Shown here piece after piece: positions 1-13,262 of a stretch of DNA of 64,000 bases. Both the position numbers and the translations under genes were made by a program. The notes beneath the pieces are model-generated. The model had not been told where the DNA came from. It searched no databases and saw only the letters and a list, made by a program, of their open reading frames with translations. Every line of letters begins with the position of its first letter. Within the stretch, counting starts at the first letter, position 1. The stretch spans positions 13,441,462 to 13,505,461 of the forward strand of contig OX352763.1 in NCBI GenBank assembly GCA_947095585.1, written 5' to 3'. Source of the stretch: Nephrocerus scutellatus (lineage: Eukaryota; Arthropoda; Insecta; Diptera; Pipunculidae).

Positions 1-963
1 AATTTAAAAAAATAATATACTTTACTGAAGATTCCGGCCCCGTCCGTAAAAGTAAGTCGTGTTGTGCCCACTCCTCCATTTTTTATATAGTAGCCTCCTT
101 AAATTTTGCAAAAGGAAATGAACCCGTCATATTTCGGAACGGGATGCCTGGGTCAATGGACCAAACGCACATAATTTTCACGTTTCTAGCGGCCCCGAAC
201 AGCTCTGAAGTAGCGATGAGAATGTTTAGAACGTTTTTGAATCACTTAATCTAAATACTTTGTGGACTGCGTTAAGTGCCAATCAGAAATTATCTAAACC
301 ATCACAGCAAATATTTCCAAAAAAATAAAAATACTTTTTTTCCTCATCACTTGAAGAGCACAATGAAATTTTTGCGCATAGTGTGTCGCTCTTACTTATC
401 GGATGAAGCTAATAATAAATAGTTCGATTACGTTTTGCGTGACTTTTTGCGCTTTGTCATGTTTCTCTCGGTTCATAACCGTCATCAGCACCCCCTCTTA
501 CAACAACATTTTGAAAAACAAAGAAAAATTTTAGCAGTAAAAGGACAAGAAATCGTTTCGCCAACAAAGAGATGTTATACTCGTACTTACTTATACTATA
601 TTATGACAACTGATGTCTGGCATTGCTATGGAAAAAGACAATAAATGTCGAATACGAATATTATGCTAATTTATCGCAGGAGTTGAGCGACAATGCGGGT
701 GAAGCCCGCACAAAGCTCTCGTGCAGCACTTTGTTAGTCGCATCGATATCTCATAGGTATGGCATGGCAAGATGTTTTTTTTTATTTGCTTTTTGCACTC
801 CCACTTCCACAAGTGCACGTGCTTGTTAAGTACTCGTACCTAGGTGCTACAGAAAAAAGTGTGATAACAATTGGCACAAGTGAAAAGAACTGTTGAATAC
901 GATTCGAATTTGTTTTGTATGACCCATTTCTTTAATTAATATTTATAAATTTAAAATATTAAT
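1..963. other. AT-rich stretch, no gene recognised
   Basis: The open frames here (for example 435-644 and 623-829, plus strand) are short, lack recognisable domains and have no splice context. I see no RNA gene or repeat structure that I can name. Confidence 0.5.
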
Positions 964-1560
964 TACTAGCTGCTCCGCCACGCGCAGACATGAATCTCTG
1001 CCTTGCCCTTACTACCACGGGAGGGGTGCGCTATTGCCTGAACCTTTTCCACCTGCCAATACTATGCATTGAAAAATTATTAAAAGTCGGTTTGCTACTG
1101 TGGCTTATATAAACCCTTTACATTTACACTTTGCACCCTCTAGGAGAGAGAAGGATGAAGAGGGTTTACTAGAGAATATACCCTATAACCTTCCTCCACC
1201 TGCCAGTAATATACATTGAAAATTTTATAAAAATCGGATGGTAAATGGGAGTTTCATTAGATAACAACGTCACACTCATTTTAGCGCCGGTGCGCTCCGA
1301 TTAGCCATGATGCTTTTGCACACATATGCACCAATATTTCCACTCGAGCGCCACTTACCGCGCAAAAAAGAATATAAACTTATCGGGGCACTAATCGAAC
1401 ATATGTTGTGAATATCGCATAAACATTTTACAAACTTCCGTGTATTTATCAACACACGCCGCACCCGTCATACGCGTACAAAACTTCAGCTCTATAGGAC
1501 GTGTGAAAGTTGGTTAAAACAGGAAAATTCAAGTTAAATAAAAGTTTTTAAAAAGAAGCG
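964..1560 (+). repeat. CACGCG interspersed repeat copy, with ACTAGCTG-like start
   Basis: The stretch begins with ACTAGCTGCTCCGCCACGCG. Two similar internal phrases, CCACCTGCCA followed by a short spacer and CATTGAAAA, occur near 1050 and 1200. It ends with a CACACGCCGCACCCGTC block and the phrase TTCAGCTCTATAGGACGTGTGAAAG near 1480-1510. The same blocks recur near 27.3 and 37.3-37.9 kb, and reversed near 8.0 kb, so this is a dispersed family. No transposase frame is visible. It could be a non-autonomous DNA element or the non-coding part of a larger one. Ends are approximate. Confidence 0.55.
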
Positions 1561-3060
1561 AAAGTTAAATTCGTATTTCAATACGGAACAGTCATTCCAT
1601 TAACGGTTCAAATGTTCTAGAACTGGCAAATTCTTAACAGACGGTTGTAGCTTTTGTTTGCCTAAGGAAAATTTTTGAAACAATATGTTGGTGTTTTTCG
1701 TCGTTATTGTTTCGTTATCAGCTAAACAAAAAGAAACCACCTGCACGGATTGTTTTGTGTGCAAACTATTTATATTTATACATAAGTCCATTATTAGATG
1801 AAATTATATAAAAATAATAAATTTCAAACAAATCAATTTATGGAATTAACATGATAAAAACTTAGTAAACCTCAAAAGATGAGCAATTAAAATAACTTCA
1901 AAATTTAATCGACGGACTTTTGATGTCATCATTATTGTGCGCTTCACCATTGTAATAATAATGAAAGCGGTAGTAGTTCCTTTCAACAGTATATCTCGTT
2001 ATTGTAATCCTCGTCACCATGCACCCCCGTGCCAAGGGTGAATTTTAATTTTCTCGTCTACTCGTCGCAGACATCTTCCAAAAAGTGAAAAGCTAAATTT
2101 TATGCAAATTTCAATTCTACTTAAAGGAGCGTCATCGCATTCATAGTCGTTCTTCGCTTCAAAATGAAATCTCATAAATTATTTGATTGTATCAGCATGC
2201 ACAAGTGAATGCGATGGCCGCGATAATTAAAGTCATAGCGGATAAAATCGTTTTCCTCGCAGGGACAGAAAATTACATCGGAGGGCATTGCACGGGCAAC
2301 AGGATGAAAAGGGATGGGTTTTTTTTTTCTTTCAGTTTCTTATTTCTTTTGTTGGCGCAGTAGCGCTAGACATAGACCATGGAAGAAAGGAAAGGGAACG
2401 AGGACCTTATTGCAGGTTGAAAACAAACCTGAAGTCTCTTTGAGATTTCTTTCTACAATATGTTCTTAACAAGTTTCTGACTCATTCAGACTAAATCTGG
2501 AGTGGGAGGACGAATTGACGGCACCTCCAGCTAATGTCATTGCTCTGTTACCGAGTGGAAAAATTCATTCAAATAAAATTAGTTTGTAACTTTTATTAAT
2601 TCGATTGTGAGCACGAATTGAAGAAGTTTTTAGGAGAATTTCGTTGATTATATATTAATTAATTAGCCAATATATATATATATATATATTTATTTTAAAA
2701 TGGTGTATGCATTTAATGTTTGGTCAAAGGGGTTTTCAATTGGAACGCCACATTTTTTTAATAGGGTCTCTCGGCTATGCGCGCAATTAGGTGCGGTTTG
2801 TTTAAATTTTTAACTCGTCCATAATAATTGCCATTTAATCGTGGAAAATTAAACGCTTCAACAACTTTTGCAAATTATCATTTTGTAACATCACCTGCTC
2901 TTATTCCAAATTGTGTTCGTTTTTCTTGTCCAGATAAATGAAGGTCAGGTAAAAAATTCTCATTCTCAGCGGTGGAGCCAATTTCTAGTTAAACAGTTTC
3001 TTGAATAAGCAAATTTATCGCTTTTAGGCATGCCAGAAATTCGAAGCTATTCAAGAAATT
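1561..3060. other. non-coding stretch with a TA microsatellite
   Basis: There is no recognisable coding sequence. A short (TA)n run lies at about 2669-2690. The rest is AT-rich sequence without a feature I can name. Confidence 0.45.
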
Positions 3061-3061
3061 T

Positions 3062-3485
3062 CATTCATCATCATATTTGACTCTACAACCGGGGTACGGC
3101 CTGGTCTTCAGCATCTTTTAACTCTGAGCGTCCTGCTCTACGCCATAATTCCAACATAGCATTGGCAACCTCGCTATCGTGTCTAATAATTCCAACCACA
3201 AAGAAGTTTCCGTGCAGAATACTCATTAGAGACAGATGTCCCAACCCCACTAGAACTTATCGAGGTTAGTTTTCTTCACGATGTCGACACCATGGTAACC
3301 CTCGAAGATCTCATCATTATATTGCCTCCTAAAACATTTCTTTATAAGACTTTCCTCTCGAACGAACGCTAAGAGGTCAGATTGATTTCGCTAAGAGTCT
3401 TGGATCCATATGTAAGTACTTGTGTGACCATTTTATTATACACCAGCAACTTCGGTCTGGATTTGAAGACTCCTGACAGACAGAA
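3062..3485 (-). mobile_element. RTE-like LINE, 3' fragment
   Basis: Read on the minus strand this is a decayed copy of the LINE seen best at 54.7-57.2 kb. It begins on the plus strand with ATCATCATATTTGACTCTAC, the complement of the element's GAT-repeat 3' tail. It then follows the end of the reverse transcriptase ORF, with recognisable remnants of the AGHLARM and KKHSDLL regions. It carries many substitutions and small deletions, so it is old and inactive. Clade placement as RTE-like is provisional. Confidence 0.75.
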
Positions 3486-3639
3486 ATGCTATTACACCGA
3501 CAAAAATAACTGTATGGCGCGGTTTCATGCTGGAGTGGCCATGGCCCATGCTGTCATACCATACCATAACACGTACAATGCATAACACGTACAATAAGAT
3601 CAGAGCATAAGCCAGTGACTGTACGTAGCCTCACAGGAA

Positions 3640-4190
3640 ATTATAGAGAAGTGTTAAATCGAAAGGTCATACGATTTGGATATTTGACAGTTCCATTTCT
3701 CAAAATCAACTTATCGCCGAATTTTGATTTCAATAAGTCGATAGTATGGCTATTCTGTTGAAACCGTTGAAACCATATTTCGTTTGGATCAATGTCGTTC
3801 ATATTTTTAAGCAAAAAATAATATGGGTAACGCCAACCATTGACTGTAACGCCAACTCCGGCCTCTTCTGTTTCCAACTACTCTTGAGCCCAATCGGCGA
3901 AAGAACGATGCATATGATAGTTGTGTGGCTTTAATACCGGCTGGAATCGCTCCTGCGACCGATGACGAATAAATTTGAATCTTCAACCACACTTTCATTT
4001 AAAACGGCAATATTTTCTTTAGTGCACACATTACTTCAGAGTGTTGGAGTTATTGCATCATTCAGTTTACAGAGTATTTGGTACGAAATCTATCCACAGC
4101 TTAACGATTATGTGCGCCATAAAAATCACGAAGTCGTCTATAAGTTGCGCGAATCGACGATCGATTTTCAAATTAAATTTGGATAGCGTT
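3640..4190 (-). mobile_element. mariner-superfamily transposase relic
   Basis: Minus-strand frames near 3641-3877 encode VTVNGWRYPYYFL, DPNEIWFQRFQQNSHTIDLL and KFGDKLILRNGTVKYPNRM. These match the region around the second catalytic Asp of the transposase type whose other copy lies at 34.2-35.5 kb: VNGERYR, then WFQQDGATCHTA, then a DLTPLD-like block. The Asp of the WFQQDGA motif is replaced and stops follow, so the copy is dead. No terminal inverted repeats were located, so the ends are approximate. Confidence 0.6.
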
Positions 4191-7100
4191 ATTGAAGCGT
4201 GAATCTATTTATGATGATTTGCCAGAGTATACTGTTAATAAATGTCAAAAAGTGATCGCAGTATGACAGTTCTTTTGACAGTTTACCCTTCAGTAAGTTC
4301 TTTTTAAGCAAAAAAGTACCTTTTAAGAAGTTGAGAAACGTTATCAAGTTGGCGTAGTTTATACTGACTGTGTTAAAGCCTTTAGCAGTATTAAATTATA
4401 TCTGTTGGTTCTTAAGTTAGAAGTTTTGGTGGTTTCTTGTTATTATGGCTGAAATCTTACTTATTTTGTATTTCAGGCAAATAAATATCTCTTCTGGTGT
4501 ACCTGAAGGATCTCATCTGGGTGCTCTCATTGCGCCTAAAGAGTTTTTACTATAAAACTGAAAACTAAATTAGAAATTAGACGTAAATGAAAATATTTCC
4601 TAAAACTATTGGGTAACTAAACCAATAGACTCTTGCAACTTCCGATTGTCTAAAGCATTCAAGCACTATCAGTATTTCTACTGATTACCAGTCTGATGTT
4701 AAAATCTAAAATATGATTAGCGTTGTAATAACATAAAACTAATTGGCCTCTGGAGCGTTGATCTTTCAGCAAAACGAGCTGACACATCGAACAAGCGAAA
4801 AAAACCTCAAAACCATTTGTTGCATTTCTAGTCGCTAACTTTACAAATTGCAAATACGCCACGTATACCACTCCAAATATTAAAGTAAAACTGTCAACAT
4901 ACTGTCCTCAATCGATTCGTCTAACAAATCCACGATGATTTTCAATTTCACTTAATGTCCTTCATAAATATTTGCTCATTCTTCCCACTCAGCAACTCGT
5001 TGCTTTTTCCACTTGAAAGATGTCCTTACAGTACACCAGTTTGTACATCCGGAACAAACATGTGTGTCAACGTAGCTGCAGGCGGCGCATCACCATCATA
5101 TTGCATGTCCAACAATCTAAACGAAGCATAATTTTCTACTATCCTATTTTTCGTTTTTTCCTTTTCCTATGTGGATGACAAATGACTTGGAATTACGAAT
5201 TCTCTAAATATGTATTTTTTTTGGTATCCGTAAAAGCATTGTGTACGAGAGTATATGTTGTGTCAATGCTTGTGGGTGTATCGCTTTATATACGTCCACG
5301 AAACGAACGAGCGGATCTGTTCCGACTTTATTTTTGGTTCTTTTGAATTAAACAAAAAAAGACATATCCGGAAAGTGGCTCACATTAAATGCAGAACAAC
5401 AGAGAAACATTTTTAAATCGTATCAAAGTTATTAACTGTACTTATGCCATTGTACGAGCAAGTGTAGAAAAGATAATTCTCGACGTATGTAGGCTTACCA
5501 AATACTTTTTAAAAAACTTTATCGAAGGGGTTTTGGCAATTCGCTTATTTCGCCCCAATTTGTCGAAATAATCGCTATCTTCTTCTCTACCACAATAGAA
5601 ATCTTCGAGTTTGTGAATATCATATTCAAATTAACAGAGTTACTATATCGATATCGGCTTAGAATTGAGGTGTTGTAGGCTGAAATCACAGATAATATAA
5701 TATACAGTTATCGTATGCTTTGAGTTGAGGAATATCGAATTTCAACCAAGATGGTTTGTAGACTCACAACGATATGCGCATAAGGATGCACCACTACTTA
5801 CAATCAAAGCGCTTCGCGTACTGCTTGCAGCGTGTGTGTGTCCCAACTGTCCCCAGTACAGTTTTGTATCATTCTTTTTAAAACTTATCCGTATCTGCCA
5901 TAAATCAGAGGGTACTTGAAAGTTGTGCTTGCATAAATACCAACCAAATGCTATAGAAATAAAATTGCATCCTATTCTTGTGAAAGTAAAAAATTAGAGG
6001 AAGCTTAGGTATTTCATTGTTGCAAACAGCAAGGAATTTGTTACTCAATAATGCAACGAGAAAGCCAAAGCCAAAAATTTAAAATTTACTTATTATGTTG
6101 ATTGTTTTTTAAAGAGTAAAAATAATAATAAGCAAAACCAATAATAAATATACATATAAATAAATAAATATTAATAAAAATAAAACTTCTTAATTGCTTT
6201 TAGTCGACAACATTTGGTTTTGGAGTGCACACGCTCTGTTAAGTAATAAATGTCTCTAGTGTCGTAACTATGATATTGTTGTAATCAAGGACTACCACCA
6301 CATATATAAAACAATGTGGAATGATTATTTTAGATCAGTTCATGTTTACAATAATTTAGTAATGCTAATTAAGTGTTTGTTAGATAATAACTTGAGGTTC
6401 GCCCTATTTATCTAATATAAACTTCGCCCTTCGGGCTCGCAATCATTGTATACTTTCTTTCTAGACATTGGTTTTTGGCCAATAATTTATTCGCGCTTGG
6501 TGTCGGTTGTGTGCAATGCCAAATTAATTAAATTTAATTTTATTGCAACAATTATTTTGTATTTATGTGATACAATTTTAATTAGAGATTTATGTTTAGA
6601 ACAAAGTTTTTGAATAAAATTAATATTTTAGTTTGTGTTAATATTTCAGCATATGACATACGGTCGTCAGTTTCGAAATCTCAAAAATTTGTTCTTGTGT
6701 TCTTGGTATCAGATGTTAGAAACATTTTTACCAAATAATTTGGCATAAAAACAAAACAAACAAAAAATTGTACATTTAAATGAATTTACAAAACGATCTC
6801 AATCACAACTGGTCCAAAACCATGGCATCGAGATAGGTTCACAATGGGGGTATAAAATAAAGCATCATTTCGAGCTAGGCAACTCTGGCATGTCACATAA
6901 TATCTTTTCGCTAGCCTCTATTTCAAGCAGATGTCATCCAGTTTGTTGCATTGCAACACTATGTTTACACAGGATGCGTATTTCGAAAGAGAACTTTTTT
7001 CGTACTAGTGCATTGGTGCAATTGGTAGAGTTTTATATCTGCGGTTAAAATGTCATAATGTTATAATGTCAAAAACCATACTCATCCTGTGCAGCTTCGG

Positions 7101-7984
7101 CTTGTAGTTATAAAAATTATAAAAAGACGTGTTGCAGTGCTGGCAACAAAATTGTGTAATTTCATATTTTTCATTCCAGTTCAGGAAAATTGTGCAAATT
7201 GTGTAAGTAATTCACATAGCAATGAAATTTTGCAGGATTGTAGGGTTAAGTAAATGGCTTCCTATAATGTAGTTTAAATAGCTAATTCCTTTTAACCCTT
7301 CTATAATCCCCTGAGAGCGCATGTCACACCTAACTCTAGTACCCTATTAACCATTCTTTGAATCTATCTATCCTATATCCAGGAAAATCCTCCTACTGTC
7401 CACGTATAATTACACATACAAGGTTGAGCAAGGCAAGACTGGCCCCCATGATATCATATGATATCAACCTACGTAATAGTATTGGTGCTATGCCCAACAC
7501 ATCTATAAACTCGCTACTCTTCATAGCCCATAGCTCACTTTGCAATTTTTGCCTTAAAAAAATCATTACCCTCCACATAGTCTACCCTTGTTAACTGCCC
7601 GGGCAACTCGTCTATATTACACATATTTACTTTGTTAACTATTACATATTAACTTTTGCCTGTTTAATACCCGACAATGCATAGTTTAAACCATTTGCTC
7701 TGTGGCACTCAACTCCATATACTTTATATAATATTACAACCCCCATATATGCAAATGCCCTTCATAAAATATCGCAACCCCCTCGATTACTCCTTTGGCC
7801 ATCTAGCTTTATCGCAGGATAAAACGCAATGTGCTTTCCAAACCTTTCTTTTTCTTACCATGTTTCTCCTTACCTCTTAGTATATGCCCACTTACCTTCC
7901 CACGTTTATTAATTTCCGCATCTTGGCCTCATACTCCCCAATTAATATTAAGGATAATAATTTCCCCTTATCAGCCTGTTTGAT
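4191..7984. other. AT-rich stretch, no gene recognised
   Basis: This is nearly 3.8 kb with only chance ORFs of 60-78 codons and no domain, splice pattern or RNA gene that I can support. The parts around 6480-6620 are extremely AT-rich. It may be intron or intergenic DNA. Confidence 0.45.
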
Positions 7985-8360
7985 ATCCCACGTTTGACGC
8001 GGGTCGCGTGTGGCGCGTGGGAAGCGTGGAATAAAGAAAATTCTTTTAAATAGCCCCGACCTCAAAAACAGATATCTTGGCGATTATTACCGAATAATAA
8101 AGGACTCTGTGAAGTGTTTCTATGTCATTAAAGTATGTACCCGAAAAACACAGTTTTTTTACATTTACTTGTTTTTTAATTTTTGTCTTTAAAGCCATTT
8201 CATTTTTATATTCCGCAAATAACGCGCGTTGCGTGTGGCGCGTGTTATGGGTGGACATTTTTTTTGACTTCTTCACGACATAGAGAGTTGAAATTTTGTG
8301 AGTAGTCCAAAATAGAATTTTTTATGTTCCGCGTATGACGCGTGTCACGTGCCAGAATAG
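7985..8360 (-). repeat. CACGCG interspersed repeat copy, reverse orientation
   Basis: The blocks GTCGCGTGTGGCGCGTGG (near 8004), TTGCGTGTGGCGCGTG (near 8229) and CGTATGACGCGTGTCACGTG (near 8332) are complements of the CACGCGCCACACGCG blocks at 27.3 and 37.3 kb. Between them the phrase GAGAGTTGAAATTTTGTGAG is the complement of the family's CTCACAAAATTTCAGCTCTC phrase. At least two diverged units stand in tandem. These are GC-rich islands in very AT-rich DNA. Confidence 0.6.
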
Positions 8361-10867
8361 AATAATTACCTATAAATGCTCATGAATAAAGAAGTTTTTT
8401 GTCAGCACAACATACCACCCTAAAAATGTTAGGTATTGCACCCAAAAGCCGGCCACTTATTCAAATACCTTTTCTTGCAGCTAAACAAACTAAAAAATAA
8501 CCAGCATTACTTAGCCAGCGAAACGGTGTGGACGTTGTACAAAAGATAAAATATTTCTTCCTTATCGTGACCTAGAGTTATGTTATGCAACAAAGTATAT
8601 TCTATTGCTGAGGGTATTGTTGCAGAGAGCACCAAACGATGGTGTGGGACTTTTTTTGTAACATTCTACATTACAATAACAGGAGAAACAAAGGACCTTC
8701 TGCAACTCACTGTGCACCGAGTGTCATCTCATGGACATGGATCAGCGTGAAAATTATGTGTACCAGCAGACTGCAAGGATTAGTGCCAGTTTGAGCCTCG
8801 AACTACCACTACTACTACAAAAGACACCAACTGTTGCCACAATTGGAATGTTGTGCATTCGTCGCTCATTTTGTTTTCATTCGAAATGTGTGAATGCACT
8901 TTTTGTTTGCCTTTTTTACGAGTATTTCCTGTGAATGGCACACTTGTCGAAAAGGCGAAAATTCTTTCTAACACCTGACACCACCCTGCATTTGGAACTG
9001 TAGAGAATTTTTTTGTTCATTTCCAGTTCAAACGATGATTCAGCTGTTAAAGTCTACCCAGCTTATGTGCCATATATTTGCAGACGATGGCATAACATGA
9101 ATCTTTTGTCTGCTGAATTCAGCAAAAATGAAAGATGACAAAATCGGGCGTTGTTTGCTACTATTTGCTTTTTCGAGACGAAAAATCACACAGTTTATTT
9201 CATGGTAAATTTCATGTGTTGCGAATCCTCTATTACGGATTAAATCTGGTGTCGAGCTGCAAGCCAAAGGACAATCACATCAGTTTGTCATTATTAGTTT
9301 TGTGCTTTGTCATTGTATACATATGCCTGCCAATAGAATTGACTCAAGTGACATCAAATGAATTTCATGAAAAGTTAAAAATCGCATACATTGAGAACGG
9401 ATATATTACAATTTCTTTTAAAGGTGAGTTATTTTTCCTTCTTGAATAAAGGTCAAATTTAAAATTCTTTCAAAAAAAAAGGAGAAAAAAATGGGGAGAA
9501 CAAACAAACTAGAGAAGTAAGTAAATGAATTAATCAGTTTCTAAAACGGAGATCAAATACTTTGATTTAGGTTAGCAGGTAGGCTTTTTTCACTCTTGCG
9601 CGTTGACCACAATACAAGGCTAAGGTGATTAATTTAATTTAAATATTTAGGTAGAATATTACTTTAAAAAAGTAATTTATTCTTTAAGTTAAGGAAAGTC
9701 TCTTTATTTCCATTTGAATATTAAAAATAAATCTGAAATATCAGGTTCTGGTTTCAATATGAAATAATAATATTTGGTATACGAAAAGGGGCCTTTCCTG
9801 TGGCACTGTGAACGAATTTTGTAATAACTGTAATTAGTATACAAATGGCCTTATGATGCTTTTTTTATTACCAAAATGGTGCAAAACTATGCTTTGAGCA
9901 CCAAAACTTGGCAGCCAAAATTACAACCCATAATTTTTAACAGTTTATAGCGCATTATATTTGTAACCTTCGTACTAGAAACCTTAACCACAGTTAAGTT
10001 GTTTAGGTGGTGAACGGGTTGCAAATTTAATGCAAATGCACATCAATCTGAAATGTCATTCGTTTGTCGTCATTTGAAGTTATATGATGACATATGTATA
10101 CAATGAACGATATCGAAAAATTTCCTCTCAGACATTTGTTTAGCTTGCAACAATTGCCATCTTGCTGAGTAAACGAAACCGTACGCGCCAATTATCAAAT
10201 GGTATTATTCTCTATGGTTTCGTTTAAATTTTTTTGCAAATAACACGCTTGACCGAAACCACAAGAAACAAATCTTTACAGCACCCTACAAACGCCCAGT
10301 GGATTTTACACCCTTATAATACTTGGTACAACGTGGGTGTTAATGAGATGTATGTGCACATGTGTCTTCTTATCTGACTAACTTATCTAACAAGATCGCT
10401 TTTCCTTGTCTAGAGCAAACAACATTTTCTCTGATCGTCCCGATCCCCCAATACTTTCCAACGAATTCTCGATCCGTCTTGCTTTTGTGTCTCAAAAACA
10501 CAAAATAATTTATAATGAGAAGGTCCTTCCTTCGAAGACGAACGTGTACAGATTTTCTTTATGTAGAATATTAATTTTACATACGGCTATGCTCTAGAAG
10601 CAGTAAGATTATATAGTGCTTTTGCAAAGGACCTAATTTTCAGAAGCGTACTGATCTTATGGTTAAGTTCTTGGTTTTAAAATTTATCTTTGGTTCCAGT
10701 CTTTTATCCGCTGCTACAATTGACTCAATTGAATTTGTGATACATTAATTTCTACATTTTTTGTTCGCAGACAACGCCACTATGTTCTTTACTGTCATTT
10801 CATAGAAAGATCTGACTGAAAGTGTCTTTACACAGTATCGGATCTCTTCCTTCAAAGAAGATGCAAT
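8361..10867. other. AT-rich stretch, no gene recognised
   Basis: The longest open frame (9135-9449, plus strand, 104 codons) has one hydrophobic segment but no recognisable domain, no clear start context and AT-driven composition. I do not support it as a gene. Confidence 0.4.
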
Positions 10868-11160
10868 CCAGTCCATCATCATATTTGGCTCTACAACTGG
10901 GGTCTGGTCATGGCCTCCTCTAAGAAATCTCTCCACCGCTCCCTATTTCCAGCCAATGTCATCCAGTTTGGCATCGCTAAACTCTGGGCGTCCTGGTCTA
11001 CGCCATCCTTCTAGCGTATACTTGGCCGGCCTCGCTATCGTGTTCCATAAATCCTACCGCAAATAACTTTCCAAGCAGGATCCTCTTCAGTCGTGCGAGC
11101 TAGGTGTGTGTCCTGCACACCGGAGCCTTCTAAGCTTCGTTCTCTTTACTGTGTCGACAT
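10868..11160 (-). mobile_element. RTE-like LINE, 3' fragment
   Basis: It starts with CATCATCATATTTGGCTCTA, the complement of the element's 3' terminus. It then follows the copies at 38.85 and 54.66 kb: the TCTACGCCATCCTTCTAGCG stretch encodes the RWKDGVDQ region on the minus strand, and the following part the AGHLARM region. It runs directly into a CR1-like LINE fragment of opposite orientation. Confidence 0.75.
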
Positions 11161-11179
11161 CGCTATAACGCATATAGAT

Positions 11180-11345
11180 CTCTCCAAGGTCATGGAAACG
11201 CTGATAAATTTTCAGCTCATGAAATATCTTGAAACCATCCAAATCCTTAGTAACCGGCAGTACAGATTTCGTGGGCAACGTTCTACTGGTGATTTGATGG
11301 TATATCTCACCGAACAGTTGAGCCGGTCTTTGCATCAATAGCTAA
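11180..11345 (+). mobile_element. CR1/Jockey-group LINE fragment (RT domain start)
   Basis: The plus-strand frame reads SKVMETLINFQLMKYLE, then YRFRGQRSTGDLMVYLTEQL. This is the reverse-transcriptase block 2 region (FR..RST.DL) of CR1/Jockey-group LINEs. The same segment recurs nearly word for word at 28.08-28.23 kb. It is a fragment of about 55 codons with no EN or catalytic YADD block. Confidence 0.8.
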
Positions 11346-13262
11346 ACTCTGCATCTGCGAGTCACCGCAGATTAAGCGTAGTTGCTACGAGTTAGGTCGG
11401 TTTGCTAATTTGTGCGAAGAAATACAACCAACTCACTTGATCTACTTAAGAAATAACCAACTCACTTGATCGAAAAACAGCTGTTCAAGAAATGTCAAAA
11501 CGCACAGAGGCATAGAAAAACTGTGTTTGCTTTACATATGTCGCAGAGGTGATAGAGGTTTGCGTATGGGGCTACGCTGTGCTGTGCTGTGCTGGCCTGT
11601 GCTGCGCTCAATATGCATCTTACTCTTGGACGTTTGTCAGATATTCGTGAATAATATGTTTCTTTTGTGTTTTCTAGGATTAAACCTCACGCTCTGTAGT
11701 TCAACGCACTAACCAGTAAGACACGTTGCCCACAAAAACATTGTAGCATAGGCGGGTTTAAAGACCTTTAACCCGAATGCTTTAGTAATGAGTTTCTAAA
11801 ATTGTAGACTGATTTGTCTATTTTAAGATCACACTTTTATGGACAAATTATGAGTTAAATATACGGGGTAAGTGTGCCTCTATAGTAAGCAAATTAAAGG
11901 TAAGGCGACCCGCTAAATATAGATGACACGCAATATACTCGAAGTTTTGTGTTCTGTGGCTGCTATTGGCCATTAAATAAAAAGTTTATTTTAAAGTTCT
12001 ATATAAAATCACATAAATCAAATAACATATGTTAAAGCATGTAAGGACCTTTTTATCGATGTACTCGTACATAAAAAACATGACTTAGTCGATCAGGTAA
12101 GTCGAAACATCATAAATCAAAGCGGATGATTGAGTGTAGGGGAATATTCGCTTTGCATATATTACATGAAAAAAACTATAAATAAAAGTGATGCTCCGCT
12201 TGGCTTTTAGTGAGTTTCGTAATAAAAATTAAAACGAGCGTAATTTCCTCGCAAATCTCCACCATTCATCCAAAGAGCCACGAACACTCGCTAGAGGTGA
12301 ATAGGAATACTTTTGATGGCACCTTTCATTCACATTTACCGTAATTGCGAACGTTTTCGAAAGTTGCACAACATGGAAGTGTATAGAACGATGCGCAATT
12401 TCCCATTAAATTGCAGGACGTGTGAGATGTGGAGAGCTGGTCGTCGGTACCCGTACCAGCAGCAAGCAGCAGTGCGGTCGAACTGGTGTCAACAAATTCC
12501 TACGTCTATAATGTTTATGTTTACCTCATGTGGCGGCAAGAAGCATCGACGTTGTAATAGTTGCATGTCATGTCGATGTGCTTTGAGGAACTCGCAATAC
12601 GATGACTCGAACGTGAAGCTTCAGATCACGTAGTCAAAAAAAGGCGTTTGTTACAAGCAGCAAAAAAAAGCCAACGCCTACTTCTATACGTAGTTTCCCT
12701 CGTTAAAACCGTGCAACTTAGCTATTTTAATTCATGCAGTGTTCTAATGCTCACACTACACTTTCAAGCACACCTTCTTGGTTTAGTCAGTTATCCGTTG
12801 GGTTTAGAAAAGTAGGGGAACCTAACATCAGTGCTTTAAGCTATCGTGAAGTTCGTAAAATAAAGGGAGTATTTTTTCGCAAGTTTTTTATGTTTGGACA
12901 AAGCACACACATAACCAGGACACTCAAATAGGTTTGTTGTTTTTCGTTATTCCTCCTTCTTGGTTGCTTTTTGTTAGAAATGGTTTATTATCCATTCAAC
13001 AACATTATGGTGAAGCAAAAGTTCTTGGCAGGGGGAGAGAGGTAGAGAAAGTTGAAAACGAACAGAAGGTTTTGTTTCTACAGTACATAGTATGTTTGCA
13101 GGTTATGGTACACGTCTGAATCAAAGATACAATTGAAAGGGAAAGGTTGATCCATGTCTATGAGATTAACGTGGTTACCTGCAAGAAACACATTACCCCA
13201 CGGTCCTCTTCAGACACGGACTCGAGTTTGAAACGCCAATCAACGCCCATCCACAGTATATT
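11346..13262. other. stretch without a supported gene
   Basis: A short direct repeat (ACCAACTCACTTGATC) occurs at about 11429 and 11457. A GC-richer open frame at 12313-12633 (plus strand, 106 codons, 10 or more Cys and many Arg) follows a TATAAATA sequence near 12177. No family is recognised, and it could equally be a first non-coding exon or a chance frame. Confidence 0.35.

Noticed and set aside
9135..9449. 104-codon open frame with a hydrophobic segment
   Set aside because: AT-driven composition, no recognised family and no neighbouring exon-like sequence.
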